From assembly GCA_021186555.1 (NCBI GenBank), contig JAJKFL010000003.1, positions 461,001-525,000 on the forward strand: a stretch of 64,000 nt of DNA, written 5' to 3'. Of the stretch, positions 22,213 to 32,755 are shown piece by piece. The DNA is from Reticulitermes speratus (taxonomy: Eukaryota > Arthropoda > Insecta > Blattodea > Rhinotermitidae). Every line of letters begins with the position of its first letter. Position 1 is the stretch's first letter. The translations under genes and the position numbers were made by a program. The notes below the pieces were generated by a model. It saw only the letters and a program-made list of their open reading frames with translations. It did not search any database and was not told the origin of the DNA.

Positions 22213-22352
22213 GTGACACCGTGTACTGTGGTATATGTGTACTTTCTGTGACACCGTGTAGTGTGGTATATGTGTACTTTCTGTGACACCGTGTAGTGTG
22301 GTATATGTGTACTTTCTGTGACACCGTGTAGTGTGGTATATGTGTACTTTTC
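22213..22352. repeat. 35 bp tandem array within a dispersed repeat
   Basis: Four units combine tgtgacaccgtgtagtgtgg with tatatgtgtactttc. The tgtgacaccgtgta part resembles the adjoining dispersed repeat, whose minus strand carries a gggatgtgacactgtgtaat-like string. Confidence 0.9.
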
Positions 22353-22455
22353 AGAGAAACGTGCTGCCTCATTCAAGAGATAAAATAGCAAATGTCGACA
22401 CACTTCTACAAGATTACACAGTGTCACATCCCAGAAGACAGCTGTTTTCATGGTT
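22353..22455 (-). repeat. Dispersed insect repeat (MKTAVFWDVT type)
   Basis: The minus strand reads MKTAVFWDVTLCNLVEVCR, a translated signature of a repeat common in insect genomes. It often appears as short false protein models; its class is unclear to me. Confidence 0.6.
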
Positions 22456-22714
22456 ACCGCAGTGGGAACTTAAAACCATCCGTTGTACTGTTACCCTCCT
22501 GCCTCTAGTGTAGCCATACAAGTGTACACTGACAGCCGCACTGTTCCTTCCCTCGACATTACGTCACATGTTTCTACACGAATTCATAATAAATCGCTTC
22601 CGGTTTCCTGGATCCAAAAATACCCTATTGCTATTTTTTGAGGAGCTTCACAATTTGTACTTTACATCAAAAAATATTAGATGACACAAGAACTGATAGA
22701 CAGGGTGTGTATTA

Positions 22715-22875
22715 CACGTGGGGAAGAAATAGGATGCGAGGACAGGGATTGGATTTAGTTGGCTCAGGACAGGTTCCAGTGGCGGAATGTTGTGGACAGG
22801 GTAATGAAGTTTCGTGTTCTATAAATGACGTGACGGGGAAGATCTGAATCAGCTGACGACCTACCAAGTTTTCAA
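22715..22875 (+). mobile_element. LINE-B 3' end, degenerate
   Basis: Decayed equivalents of the DRDRWR...NLRV block are followed by an agctgacgacc-to-ttcaagaagac block, as in the other LINE-B tails. There is no clear terminal simple repeat. Confidence 0.65.
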
Positions 22876-23320
22876 GAAGACGTTAGTTTCTGCGTACGCA
22901 GATACGTTTCCGTTTATGACTGCAGATAATCTCCTTCCCTGCTTCTCACTTTCCTCCCTGTCTAAGCCGTTGTGTCGAAGGAATAATTATTCGAGACAGA
23001 GCTTAATGCCGTGTAGTTCTCTCTTTGCCGTCAGCGGCGCTGCCTGCTTACCGATGAGCAGGAAACTGCTCGAACAAGTGGGAGAGTGAAGCGTAATTAG
23101 TCATCCCCTCTCATCCTTCACGTTCCTCCGCACCCAGCCCCAGGCTGTTTCTCGTTTCTCATATCTAGTCCTCATTTCTTGTTCTGCTTGTTCTGTTTCG
23201 TATAATTGCAATAAAAGTATCGTGTTAAACGTTGTGTGGTTGCTTTTTATAAGACGCTGTCGGTAACACGGACCGTACTAGCTGCCCACCGATTTATGAC
23301 GGATAACTGGGAAGGATCTG
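22876..23320. other. Unassigned DNA
   Basis: Slightly GC-richer sequence without a recognised gene. Confidence 0.5.
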
Positions 23321-24032
23321 GAAGCAAGCGGTCGTAGCCTGTCCAGGTACTATCCTGCTATTTAGAAGCAAGCGGTCGTAGCCTGTCCAGGTACTATCCT
23401 GCTATTTAGAAGCAAGCGGTCGTAGCCTGTCCAGGTACTATCCTGCTATTTAGAAGCAAGCGGTCGTAGCCTGTCCAGGTACTATCCTGCTATTTAGAAG
23501 CAAGCGGTCGTAGCCTGTCCAGGTACTATCCTGCTATTTAGAAGCAAGCGGTCGTAGCCTGTCCAGGTACTATCCTGCTATTTAGAAGCAAGCGGTCGTA
23601 GCCTGTCCAGGTACTATCCTAGCTTATTTAGAAGCAAGCGGTCGTAGCCTGTCCAGGTACTATCCTGCTATTTAGAAGCAAGCGGTCGTAGCCCTGTCCA
23701 GGGTACTATCCTGCTGTTTAGAAGCAAGCGGTCCTAGCCTGTCCAGGTACTATCCTGCTGTTTAGAAGCAAGCGGTCGTAGCCTGTCCAGGTACTATCCT
23801 GCTATTTAGAAGCAAGCGGTCGTAGCCTGTCCAGGTACTATCCTGCTGTTTAGAAGCAAGCGGTCGTAGCCTGTCCAGGTACTATCCTGCTATTTAGAAG
23901 CAAGCGGTCGTACCCTGTCCAGGTACTATCCTGCTATTTAGAAGCAAGCGGTCGTAGCCTGTCCAGGTACTATCCTGCTATTTAGAAGCAAGCGGTCGTA
24001 GCCTGTCCAGGTACTATCCTTGCTATTTAGAA
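23321..24032. repeat. 44 bp minisatellite derived from a SINE
   Basis: About 16 units combine gaagcaagcggtcgtagcct with gtccaggtactatcctgcta. The last unit grades into aacaagcggtcacagcctgc and ccagatatcaccccggtatt, which belong to the adjacent SINE-like sequence. The array therefore looks like an amplified SINE segment. Confidence 0.93.
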
Positions 24033-24215
24033 AACAAGCGGTCACAGCCTGCCCAGATATCACCCCGGTATTTACCCGGAGAGAAAATCTCGAAAAATCT
24101 ATCAGGGCAGAAGATGGATGACAAGGCTGAGATTCGAACCTGTCACTTTCCCAAATTCAAGCCTAGAGAGCTAATCGTACGCGGAACCGTTCATTCCAAT
24201 CGAGCTTATCGCGTC
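24033..24215 (-). mobile_element. SINE-like element, minus strand
   Basis: On the minus strand, gtgacaggttcgaatctc is a good B box, and a plausible A box lies upstream toward 24200. The distal part merges into the 44 bp array. Confidence 0.6.
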
Positions 24216-24360
24216 AGTGAAATTTGCTGTCATTTATTACGTAGCGCTGAATTGTATTGTGACTGAAGAGCGAGAACTGCAAAGTTGCCTCTTGTTTTTT
24301 ACGGATGTAAAATTTATGTTAAGGGGCGAACGTACATTGGCGATGGAGAGGAAGGGCAAG

Positions 24361-24745
24361 TGTGAAGTGGAGCTGTGCGAACGTACGACGTACTGTTGTG
24401 TGAAGTGGAGCTGTGCGAACGTACGACGTACTGTTGTGTGAAGTGGAGCTGTGCGAACGTACGATGTATTGTTGTGTGAAGTGGAGCTGTGCGAACGTAC
24501 GACGTATTGTTGTGTGAAGTGGAGCTGTGCGAACGTACGACGTATTGTTGTGTGAAGTGGAGCTGTGCGAACGTACGACGTATTGTTGTGTGAAGTGGAG
24601 CTGTGCGAACGTACGACGTATTGTTGTGTGAAGTGGAGCTTTGCGAACGTACGACGTATTGTTGTGTGAAGTGGAGCTGTGCGAAAGTACGACGTATTGT
24701 TGTGTGAAGTGGAGCTGTGCGAAAGTACGACGTATTGTTGTGAAC
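24361..24745. repeat. 38 bp tandem array, ten units
   Basis: The unit combines tgtgaagtggagctgtgcga with acgtacgacgtattgt. The first units contain the dyad GTACG-A-CGTAC, and later ones have CGTAT. The 142-codon minus-strand frame here is an artefact of the repeat. Confidence 0.95.
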
Positions 24746-26029
24746 ATGTTACGGACAGATTCCCTACTTTGAACAGAGTCCTAAAAATTTAACAGTCGAC
24801 ACTGTACAAAAAAATATCCTCGCTGTGAAGAGAACCCGGACGTTCCTAACCTTGTTCACAAGAACACGTCACAGGACCCTGTCATAGCCCACATTAATCT
24901 AATCCACATCCCCAGATGCTATAAAATTAAGACAAAATGTAATATTCTTCTTCTTTCTATGCTTAAGTCTCGAAAGTATTCTCCTCCCTTCTGTTGTCGT
25001 AACTGTTGTGAATAGCTTTCACCTCCTCTATGCATGCTACATGTCCTCCTGTTTCAGTTTTCCTTAATATTTTGCTACATTCCTTCTTAATCTGAGTTGC
25101 TTTTAGTTTAGTTCCTGGAGGATCGCGCTGTGTCAACGGTCTGTGACCGAGTATTCAGTACAAACTTAGCTACCCTCCATTTATGAAAGCCATTACCTCC
25201 GTACGTAGCCTGTGAGCATGCCATGTCGTGGTGACAAGGGTAAACCTGTTTTAAGGAGTAATGATAGACTGTATTAATAGAACAGGGTGATTAAAGCTGT
25301 CAGGCATTTGAAATCTGAGTAGTGACGGTTCTAGACATAAGTGATAAGGTGACAGAGAATTAAGGAACTTAATTACCGATGTGAAGCGGATGTGGCTGCC
25401 TGCGTTCAGACATGCAGCACAGAACCACTTGCCTGACAGCTGGACGCAAGTTTTCACAGTAAGTGTCAAACATTATTCCGTGCTATGACAGGTTATAATA
25501 TAACGTAGCAGTTAAATCTTTGTGCGTCAAGTCCATCTGAATGGTACATACAGTAAATATCTCGCAGTCAACATATTTCATTGTCACTAAAAATGCCAGC
25601 TATAAATATTAGATAATTGCTGTGAGAACCATACAGTACGTACAGCGCACTTTTTGGAAGAAATGGGTGTCTGGTGAACACTGCAGCGCATGTTCTGTTT
25701 CGCAACGTTATATTTAGCCAAAAATCGTTCTCCTAAATTTCGGATAAACTAGAGAGACAAAGATACTGAATAACCCAAAGAGGCAAACATGATAAAGAGA
25801 CGTTAAAAGAAAAGGAATTATAAGAAAGTAAAATAAAAACACGTTTGGCAGACACATTGTAGAGTTTTGACACTTTATACAACGTGACGAAATGGAGTAG
25901 AAATAAGCCGACAGTTTATTTTGTGAAGACGGTATTTATACTGGCTTTACAAATATAGGCACAACATAGGCAACGTTTTCCTAGCATTATTCTCAATTAC
26001 ACTGAATAAATTGTTAATTTCTTAGTGTA
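24746..26029. other. Unassigned DNA
   Basis: No gene or known element is recognised. Confidence 0.5.
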
Positions 26030-26262
26030 TATGTACAGACTGACGTATGTACCGACATATGTACAGACTGACGTATGTACTGACATATGTACAGACTGAC
26101 GTATGTACAGACTGACGTATGTACAGACTGACGTATGTACAGTCTGACGTATGTACAGACTGACGTATGTACTGACATATGTACAGACTGACATATGTAC
26201 AGACTGACGTATGTACTGACATATGTACAGACTGACGTATGTACTGACTTATGTACAGACTG
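26030..26262. repeat. Composite 16/28 bp tandem array
   Basis: Units tgacgtatgtacagac (16 bp) alternate irregularly with 28 bp units that add a 12 bp tgacatatgtac step. Overlapping minus-strand frames rich in SVCTYV are repeat artefacts. Confidence 0.95.
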
Positions 26263-26337
26263 ATGCGTTAATTCCAGCAAGGACATTGAAATGAACAAAT
26301 ACGTTTTTAAACTTGTTACACATTTAGCTATATATTT

Positions 26338-26500
26338 TTAATGGCGCAACAGCCACTAGCAGACCAGGGTCTCATTATCGAGACTTCACGATCACACTCA
26401 GACACACCACAATCGGTAGGGCTCCTCTTGACTGGTGATCAGCCCGACGCAGAGATCGCTACTTGACAACACACGACACTCACAAGGGTTTACTTATATA
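26338..26500 (-). mobile_element. SINE family 2, 3' part
   Basis: It shares gatcacactcagacacacca, the caatcggtagg-like block and gacaacacacgacactcaca with the fuller copy at 52138-52390. The tRNA-like head is missing. Confidence 0.65.
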
Positions 26501-26859
26501 AAAAACTGAATTTGGCAAGAGCTCACCGCATGGCTCACCACTGTCTGAAATAAAATAAATGAAGACAGCAAATGAACGCACTTCGTAATAATTTACTCAA
26601 ATTTCCTGCGCTGCACCATGCAGCCAACCTACCTTTACTAGAAGGACAAGCGGGCACTGCCTGAAAAATTCACAGCGTTTAAATTTTCTCTTTTCTGGTA
26701 ATAAAGGTAATATCTCCACATCCCCCACAACAACTCCACCCACCCACTATCTCTTTCTTCTTCTATTCTTTTTCTCTTCTTCAGGCTTGAAATTAATAGC
26801 GTTATGACTAAAATGGTTTTATATTCAAAAGTTATGAGATCCTGCGGCTTTGTTCACGT
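26501..26859. other. Unassigned DNA
   Basis: Nothing is recognised. Confidence 0.5.
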
Positions 26860-27650
26860 TCTGTCAGTGCTTTAATACCTGACATTGCTTTAGGATCTGG
26901 GAAGTGGTTCAGTGCCTGGGCTGTGCGTTAGTGTCTGGGCTGTGCGTTAGTGTCTGTGCTGTGCTTTAGTGTCTGGGCTGTGCGTTAGTGTCTGTGCTGT
27001 GCTTTAGTGTCTGGGCTGTGCGTTAGTGTCTGTGCTGTGCTTTAGTGTCTGGGCTGTGCGTTAGTGTCTGTGCTGTGCTTTAGTGTCTGGGCTGTGCGTT
27101 AGTGTCTGTGCTGTGCTTTAGTGTCTGGGCTGTGCGTTAGTGTCTGTGCTGTGCGTTAGTGTCTGTGCTGTGCTTTAGTGTCTGTGCTGTGCTTTAGTGT
27201 CTGGGCTGTGCGTTAGTGTCTGTGCTGTGCGTTAGTGTCTGTGCTGTGCTTTAGTGTCTGGGCTGTGCGTTAGTGTCTGTGCTGTGCGTTAGTGTCTGTG
27301 CTGTGCGTTAGTGTCTGTGCTGTGCTTTAGTGTCTGTGCTGTGCTTTAGTGTCTGGGCTGTGCGTTAGTGTCTGTGCAGTGCTATTTTATCTGGGCAGAG
27401 TTTTAATATATGCAGAGAGCTTTATGATCTGCGCAGTGCTTTAGTGTCTGGGCTGTGCTTTATTTTCTTGGCATTGCTTTACAATGTTGGTAATACTTTA
27501 ATTTCTGGCTGTATTTGAGTATCTGAACAGTCCTTTAATATCTGGATAGTGCGTTAATACCTGGGCACTGCTTTAGTATCTGGGCAGTGTTTGAACACCT
27601 AGACAGTGCTTTAGCATTTGGGCAGTGTTTCACTATCTCTGCAAACCACC
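26860..27650. repeat. 19 bp array with young core and old flanks
   Basis: The core (about 26910-27378) has about 25 units of gggctgtgcgttagtgtct alternating with gtgctgtgctttagtgtct, forming a 38 bp dimer in places. The same 19 bp rhythm continues to about 27640 as diverged units such as ctttagtatctgggcagtg, and a few old units lie upstream of the core. The layout fits an old array whose middle was later re-amplified. Confidence 0.93.
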
Positions 27651-27708
27651 GAGTAGTGAAATGCAAGATTCTTTCAAGAACTGCTCCATCTTTAGAAAAT
27701 AAACGTTA

Positions 27709-28189
27709 CTGTAGAACCTCGAATTAACGGAACTCTTATGTACGGATTTCGGAAATAACGGACAAAATCTGTTGGTTCCAAAATTTTCGTCCGCAATGGG
27801 AATATGTGAAATTAGCGGTCTTGACTGTTAATTAGCGAAGGGGCCGCTACGTGGCGGACACGGACGCGCGCTAACTCTTTGCTGACACTCGCTTGGCGGT
27901 AGTAGTGTATTGCTCTTGTCATAGCCTGCATCGTGGATTTATTATATTTGTCTGAAATTTATTAAATTCCAATTAAAGATGGCCTCCAGACAAAATGACA
28001 GTGCTAACAGGACAGTTGTGTACAGTATTTTATGTATGCATTAGTGTTATATGTACATTTATGTATTAATATTTTGGCTACTTTTGAGGCTGTATATATA
28101 TATATATATACACAATTCGGAAGTACCGGACAATTGACAATATCGGACCACCCACCCCCCTGTTAGTCCATTCATTCGAGGGTCTCCGA
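27709..28189. mobile_element. pogo/Tigger-like non-autonomous DNA transposon
   Basis: The left end ctgtagaacctcgaattaac and the inverted right end (tcggagaccctcgaatgaat on the other strand) match at most positions. A TA dinucleotide flanks both ends (27707-27708 and 28190-28191), the target duplication of Tc1/mariner and pogo elements. Internal strings such as tacggatttcggaaataacg resemble Tigger termini. No transposase frame remains in the 481 bp, so it is a MITE-like derivative. It contains a (TA)n run near 28095-28114. Confidence 0.7.
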
Positions 28190-28449
28190 TATTTTAATAA
28201 ACACGTAATAGTGTTGTAGATAGTAAACAGCTGTGCCTGTACTTCCCTCTTTCTTCATGTTCACTGACATCCAGTAAACAGTGCTTCTCGCGCGATGGAG
28301 AAGAGAGAAAGAGAGAGAGAAAAGATGAAACGGAAGCAAAGGAAAGAAATTAAAGAGAGGGAAAAGCTCCTGGAAGCTGTTCACTATAAATGAGCTGCTG
28401 TGATTACGAGGAGTACAAAATTAAAATGAAGTCTCAGTGGGTGAGGGGA

Positions 28450-28480
<31 letters not shown>

Positions 28481-29029
28481 CAGACCGGAGCAGTAACGAG
28501 GGTGCTGTAAAAAGGAGAGACTCTTATTCGCTTAATTCCTTTACATTTTATTTTTAAATGAAAGCAATATAAAAATAAGTCAGAGTTGAGAAGTCAAATT
28601 GAATTTGGGTTGCGTTAAAACATGAACCTAATCTAAAGTGATTTTCAGGGGCCTTAGCATTACCACATCTTGTTGTAACTTGCATTCCTCTTTCGTTTTA
28701 AGTATCTGACATCATTTGCTCTGTGCTTCCGTCTTCTTTTGTAAGCTATATTAACTTCTTGTTAGGGTAGAATACTTATGCTTGTATTAAGTTCCATTCT
28801 AATGGTTTTAGTACTAGGACACGTGTCATTCCTTCTTCCATAAACACAGTATGTTCGAAACAAACAAATTAACTAGTTGAAATAAAAATAAATAAAGAAG
28901 TAAATAAATAACTCGATGCTGAATCTAAGAGTCAGTCACTCAAGCAATTTCCCCTCTCTAAGAAATCCGAATATTCATTCACTACCAACTCAACCGATTA
29001 CAGGAACCTATAGTGAAGCAGCCGAATCC
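28190..29029. other. Unassigned DNA with (GACA)n
   Basis: A run of about seven GACA units is at 28452-28482. A purine-rich stretch at 28280-28380 explains the open frame on the opposite strand. No gene is recognised. Confidence 0.55.
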
Positions 29030-29310
29030 AGCTCATACACCATTTCTGTAAGATCCATTTCAATTTTATCCTTCCATCTACGCCTAAGTCTTGCAAATTC
29101 TGTGTCCTTCGTGTCCTCCAGCTGCAACTGTACTATATTTAATCCATATCCTGCGCACTACACGCTTCGCCCATTCCTTGCACTGTGTTATTTTAATAAT
29201 TGCGAGGAGTACAAATCATGCATCTCATTATTATGCACTTTTCTGCGTCCTGCTGTCACTGCCTCCTTCTTTGGTCGAAATATTTTCCTCAGCACCGCAT
29301 CGTGAAACAC
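29030..29310 (-). pseudogene. LINE-B fragment, C-terminal region
   Basis: The minus strand reads VLRKIFRPKKEAVTAGRRKV then HNNEMHDLYSS. After frame shifts come WAKRVVRRIW and LRRRWKDKIEMDLTEM. These match the ordered C-terminal blocks of LINE-B (compare 50220-50600). Frame changes and an in-frame stop near 29200 make it non-coding. Confidence 0.75.
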
Positions 29311-30059
29311 ACTTCAGTGTGTTTTATACCCACACAAACGAACTAGTTATATCATAGTTTGTATATTCTTTTACGGCTTTTTATGTAGGGATAATGATAA
29401 TTATTTGTACCTTGTTAGATCATTTCTGTGAACAGCATTAGGCGTGTTGTTGATTAACGGAAAAGCAGTTTATTTCTTGAAACGTAGGAACTGAATTTCT
29501 AAATATTGTGTAGAAATACGTCATATTTCAGAGGGTTTAGCAAGCCCACTGCGGTGTATATTAGCGTTGCTGTAGTCTCTGAATGGGTTAGCAACTCTTC
29601 AAGCCGTTACGTCACTGGATGAAGTTACAAGTAACTCGGAGGGTTATATAATTGAGCCATTTATATTCTAGAGGCAACAAGCCACGAATTTCACAGCCAA
29701 TAAAAACCTCGACTCGGGTTTCTGAATCTTCCTCTCTTACGGCAACCTACAAGGGCTTCAGACAGACCATCCCTTTGCGGCGATTAGATCAACAGTGGGG
29801 GCATGTGCGAGTACGCTCAGTCTATACCAGTTCTTGCATCAGGTTTCTGTTACACACTTTGACAGTTCCTTTTGTCTTATTTCGAACAAAATAGCTGTGT
29901 TTTATTTGAGACACACATTAGGGTAGTAGTTACTTGTTTCATTACATATTTATCAATTATTTAACGACGCTCTTAGTAGCCACAGACTACATAGCTTTGA
30001 ATGCTACGATAAATAATGAATACTAAATTGTAAAAATCTGGAAGGAAGCAGTCATTATT
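29311..30059. other. Unassigned DNA
   Basis: Nothing is recognised. Short open frames here lack support. Confidence 0.5.
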
Positions 30060-30190
30060 AGGCGCGTTAGCAGCATTGCGACTTCTACCTTCATCGTGTC
30101 TGTCTGTCTGTAGGCATGAAACAACTCGGCTTCCACTGGACGCATTTTCATGAAATTTTATATTAGAAGACTTCTCGAAAATCTGTCATG
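30060..30190 (-). repeat. Dispersed repeat R1, minus strand
   Basis: On the minus strand it shares ggaagccgagttgttt, a gacagac stretch and an acgcgcc end with the copy at 10530-10678. Confidence 0.65.
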
Positions 30191-30899
30191 AAACCTAAAG
30201 TTCCATTAAAATCTGACAAGAAAAATGGATACGTACTTTACATGGATCTCTATGTAGATTATGATAATAACTTGCTGAATGTTTCTTATAGTGAGAAACG
30301 TTTCAGAAAAAGTTATAGAGAAAATGAAAATACACATTTTATTGTCAATATTTTTTTCCGAAAATTGTGCCGTTGAAAAGATAATGTGGAAAAACACGGA
30401 ATTAAATATCGCATTTCCACTCTAACAATGGTTATGCGAAAGCAGCACAAAGTTACGTTATACGCACATCGCCTGTCTTGTATAATTCGAGGTATGGTCC
30501 TGTATTTGCCTTGACTACTGTAGAATGCAACGAAACCCCTCTGTCCTCAGGCACAGATTTGAACCTCCAGTCCACCCGGACACGATGCAGTGTCCTACTT
30601 ACATGATTGCGACTTTGTAGGCAGTATATCGCCCTAAAGTACGGCCCGAAATACTTTAAAAGCGCTTCCAATATTGCTTTTGAGCAGTTAGGAATTTAAA
30701 GTATTGAAGCAAATTTAATTAATTGCAGGACCAAATCCAGGCTCAATAATTTAACTGACTGATGTTTTTACCAATAATCTAATAGGTCAAGGCCTATTTA
30801 TACTTCAGCGTAATAATTAAATATTTGTTGGGACTAAGATATTTAATTTTTATTATTAATATTAATATTAATCTTAGTTAATGTTTATTACGTAAGCTA
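30191..30899. other. Unassigned AT-rich DNA
   Basis: No gene is seen. The string cacagatttgaacctcc near 30550 resembles an inverted B box but has no clear SINE body. Confidence 0.45.
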
Positions 30900-31010
30900 T
30901 AGTCTGCAAGGCTTCGCTTCGATTCCCGGCGAGGACGCAGAATTTCTATTTACCACCGCATTTAAATGGCTCTGGGTCTTTCCCAGCCTTTTTTGCTCTA
31001 ACGCCTCTTG
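30900..31010 (+). mobile_element. SINE family 1 fragment
   Basis: A B box-like cttcgattcccggcg is followed by atggctctgggtctttccca, as in family 1. The 3' half is absent. Confidence 0.55.
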
Positions 31011-31328
31011 CCAACTTACAACACTTCTTAATTTGCGCTATTTCATTTTCGGTTTAACGCCCTTTGCTTGCCAGCCTACGTGCCTGCGCACTTGGACGCT
31101 GCAGGGAGAGCACAAATCTCAAGGCTCAAAACAAAACTGGCAGTTTGCACGCTCACTACAAACTACGCTTGCCGTTTAATTCAGAACACGTGGTTTATTT
31201 GCTTTTATTTGTCCCTTTTCTGTTCTGCTTACAAATGCCACGATGAAACACCAAATCGAGGAAAAAAATGAAAAGAGGATGAATAATTGCAATAATAATC
31301 TTAACGGAAGTAATATGATTTATTTCTG

Positions 31329-31660
31329 GGTAATAAAGTGACGGTATAGTAAAGTCTGTGAGCGTAAATGTTATTATCCGTGACAGCAAGGATATGGAAA
31401 ATTTACCATCCATGACAAGCTTAATAACTACGAACTAGGCTGGAACAAAAAACGGAGACGACGACGAATAACACAACCCCTAAGGTAACCACCATCATAC
31501 CTAGGCGTATCAAACTGGCACGGCCAAAACACTAACTTAAACGCAACAAGAATCTTAAGAATGGTAATAAAGCGACTGAGTTGTAAAGGCTGTGGGAGTG
31601 AATTTAATCATCCGTGACAGCGACGATGTATAACATGTACCATCCGTGACAAGTGTACGC
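31329..31660. repeat. Diverged direct duplication, spacing about 235 bp
   Basis: Segments at 31329-31427 and 31564-31660 share gtaataaag, a taaag-ctgtg-gagtgaat-like stretch, atccgtgacagc and an accatccgtgacaag-like end. About 130 bp of unlike DNA separates them. Confidence 0.65.
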
Positions 31661-32734
31661 AAGTTGTTTACAAGTCCTTTTCATTTTACATATGCTAAAA
31701 ATTAATTGTATATTTATGTATTAACATCAGTTACAAAATAGTAATAATAATATAATCAGTACATATACATATACCGCATATAAACAGGCTGTTATTTGTA
31801 TGATTGTCCCTAACCCCTCATCATTACACTATTTCTTATGGAAAAGCCTTTTAGGATTCATGACTTTTTAATTTACGCCCGCTTTCTCAGGAGCACAACT
31901 AGAACGTACAACAGGGCTACGTTTATGCAAGCAGTAAATATCATAGAATTGGGAAAATTAAGCCAGAAATCGCTGTATCATTAAGATTCGAGTCTTCTGA
32001 GCTGTGACGCTGTATTTGTGTCGTACTAAACCTGAGCTGTTCAAGATGGCAATGCCACATTTTACTACGTTGATCTTGCGACTATGTGCCATGTGTTAAT
32101 TATTTGTAGCTTGAAATTCACCCAAATAATATATACATAAATTCAGTTTGTACCCCACAGTAAACACATTGATTCTACAACACACAGAAACATCAGTTAA
32201 TGTTGTTTGGGGAAATATTCCCATTTTATGGCGAGAATCATAAGGAACATAAATAGTGTGTGTGTGCTGAGTTCTAGCAACATAAAGTGAGCAGTCTGCA
32301 TTGCACCGCTGTACTCTGAATGTCACTCGTATTTCAGTTCCTTTGATTATGACTGTGACGTGCGTCACTGCGGCTGCAATAAGCCACTGCTATGAAGTTT
32401 ACGATTCCAGTTTAGGAGCCTCTCATATGTGAAATTTAGTGATAACCAATTGGAGCAAAGAGATAAATCAGGAAAGAAAGAGATGTAACAATGTGCTTCA
32501 CGCCTATTCTCGATTGTTATTTTGATTAATTGGAGTTTCGATCGCCAGGCCGCGCCGCGGTAATTAAAACGGACGCTCTGCGAGATTCATGTTATGCTGG
32601 CGATAATGATGGTACAAGTTCCATCGTGTGCTCCCCATTGAAGCTTATAATAACGGTACCCGCACATTTTCTGATCGATAGCCACACGCGAGATGTAAGA
32701 GAATGACAGATAATTTTACACCTGTTTTGATCTA
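31661..32734. other. Unassigned DNA
   Basis: No gene or known element is recognised. Confidence 0.5.
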
Positions 32735-32755
32735 CCCCCCCCCCCCCCCCCCCCC
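32735..32755. repeat. 21-base cytosine run
   Basis: An uninterrupted C run; shorter runs occur at 34353-34363 (11) and 60283-60294 (12). Confidence 0.95.

Noticed and set aside
24319-24747. 142-codon minus-strand frame
   Set aside because: Artefact of the 38 bp array.
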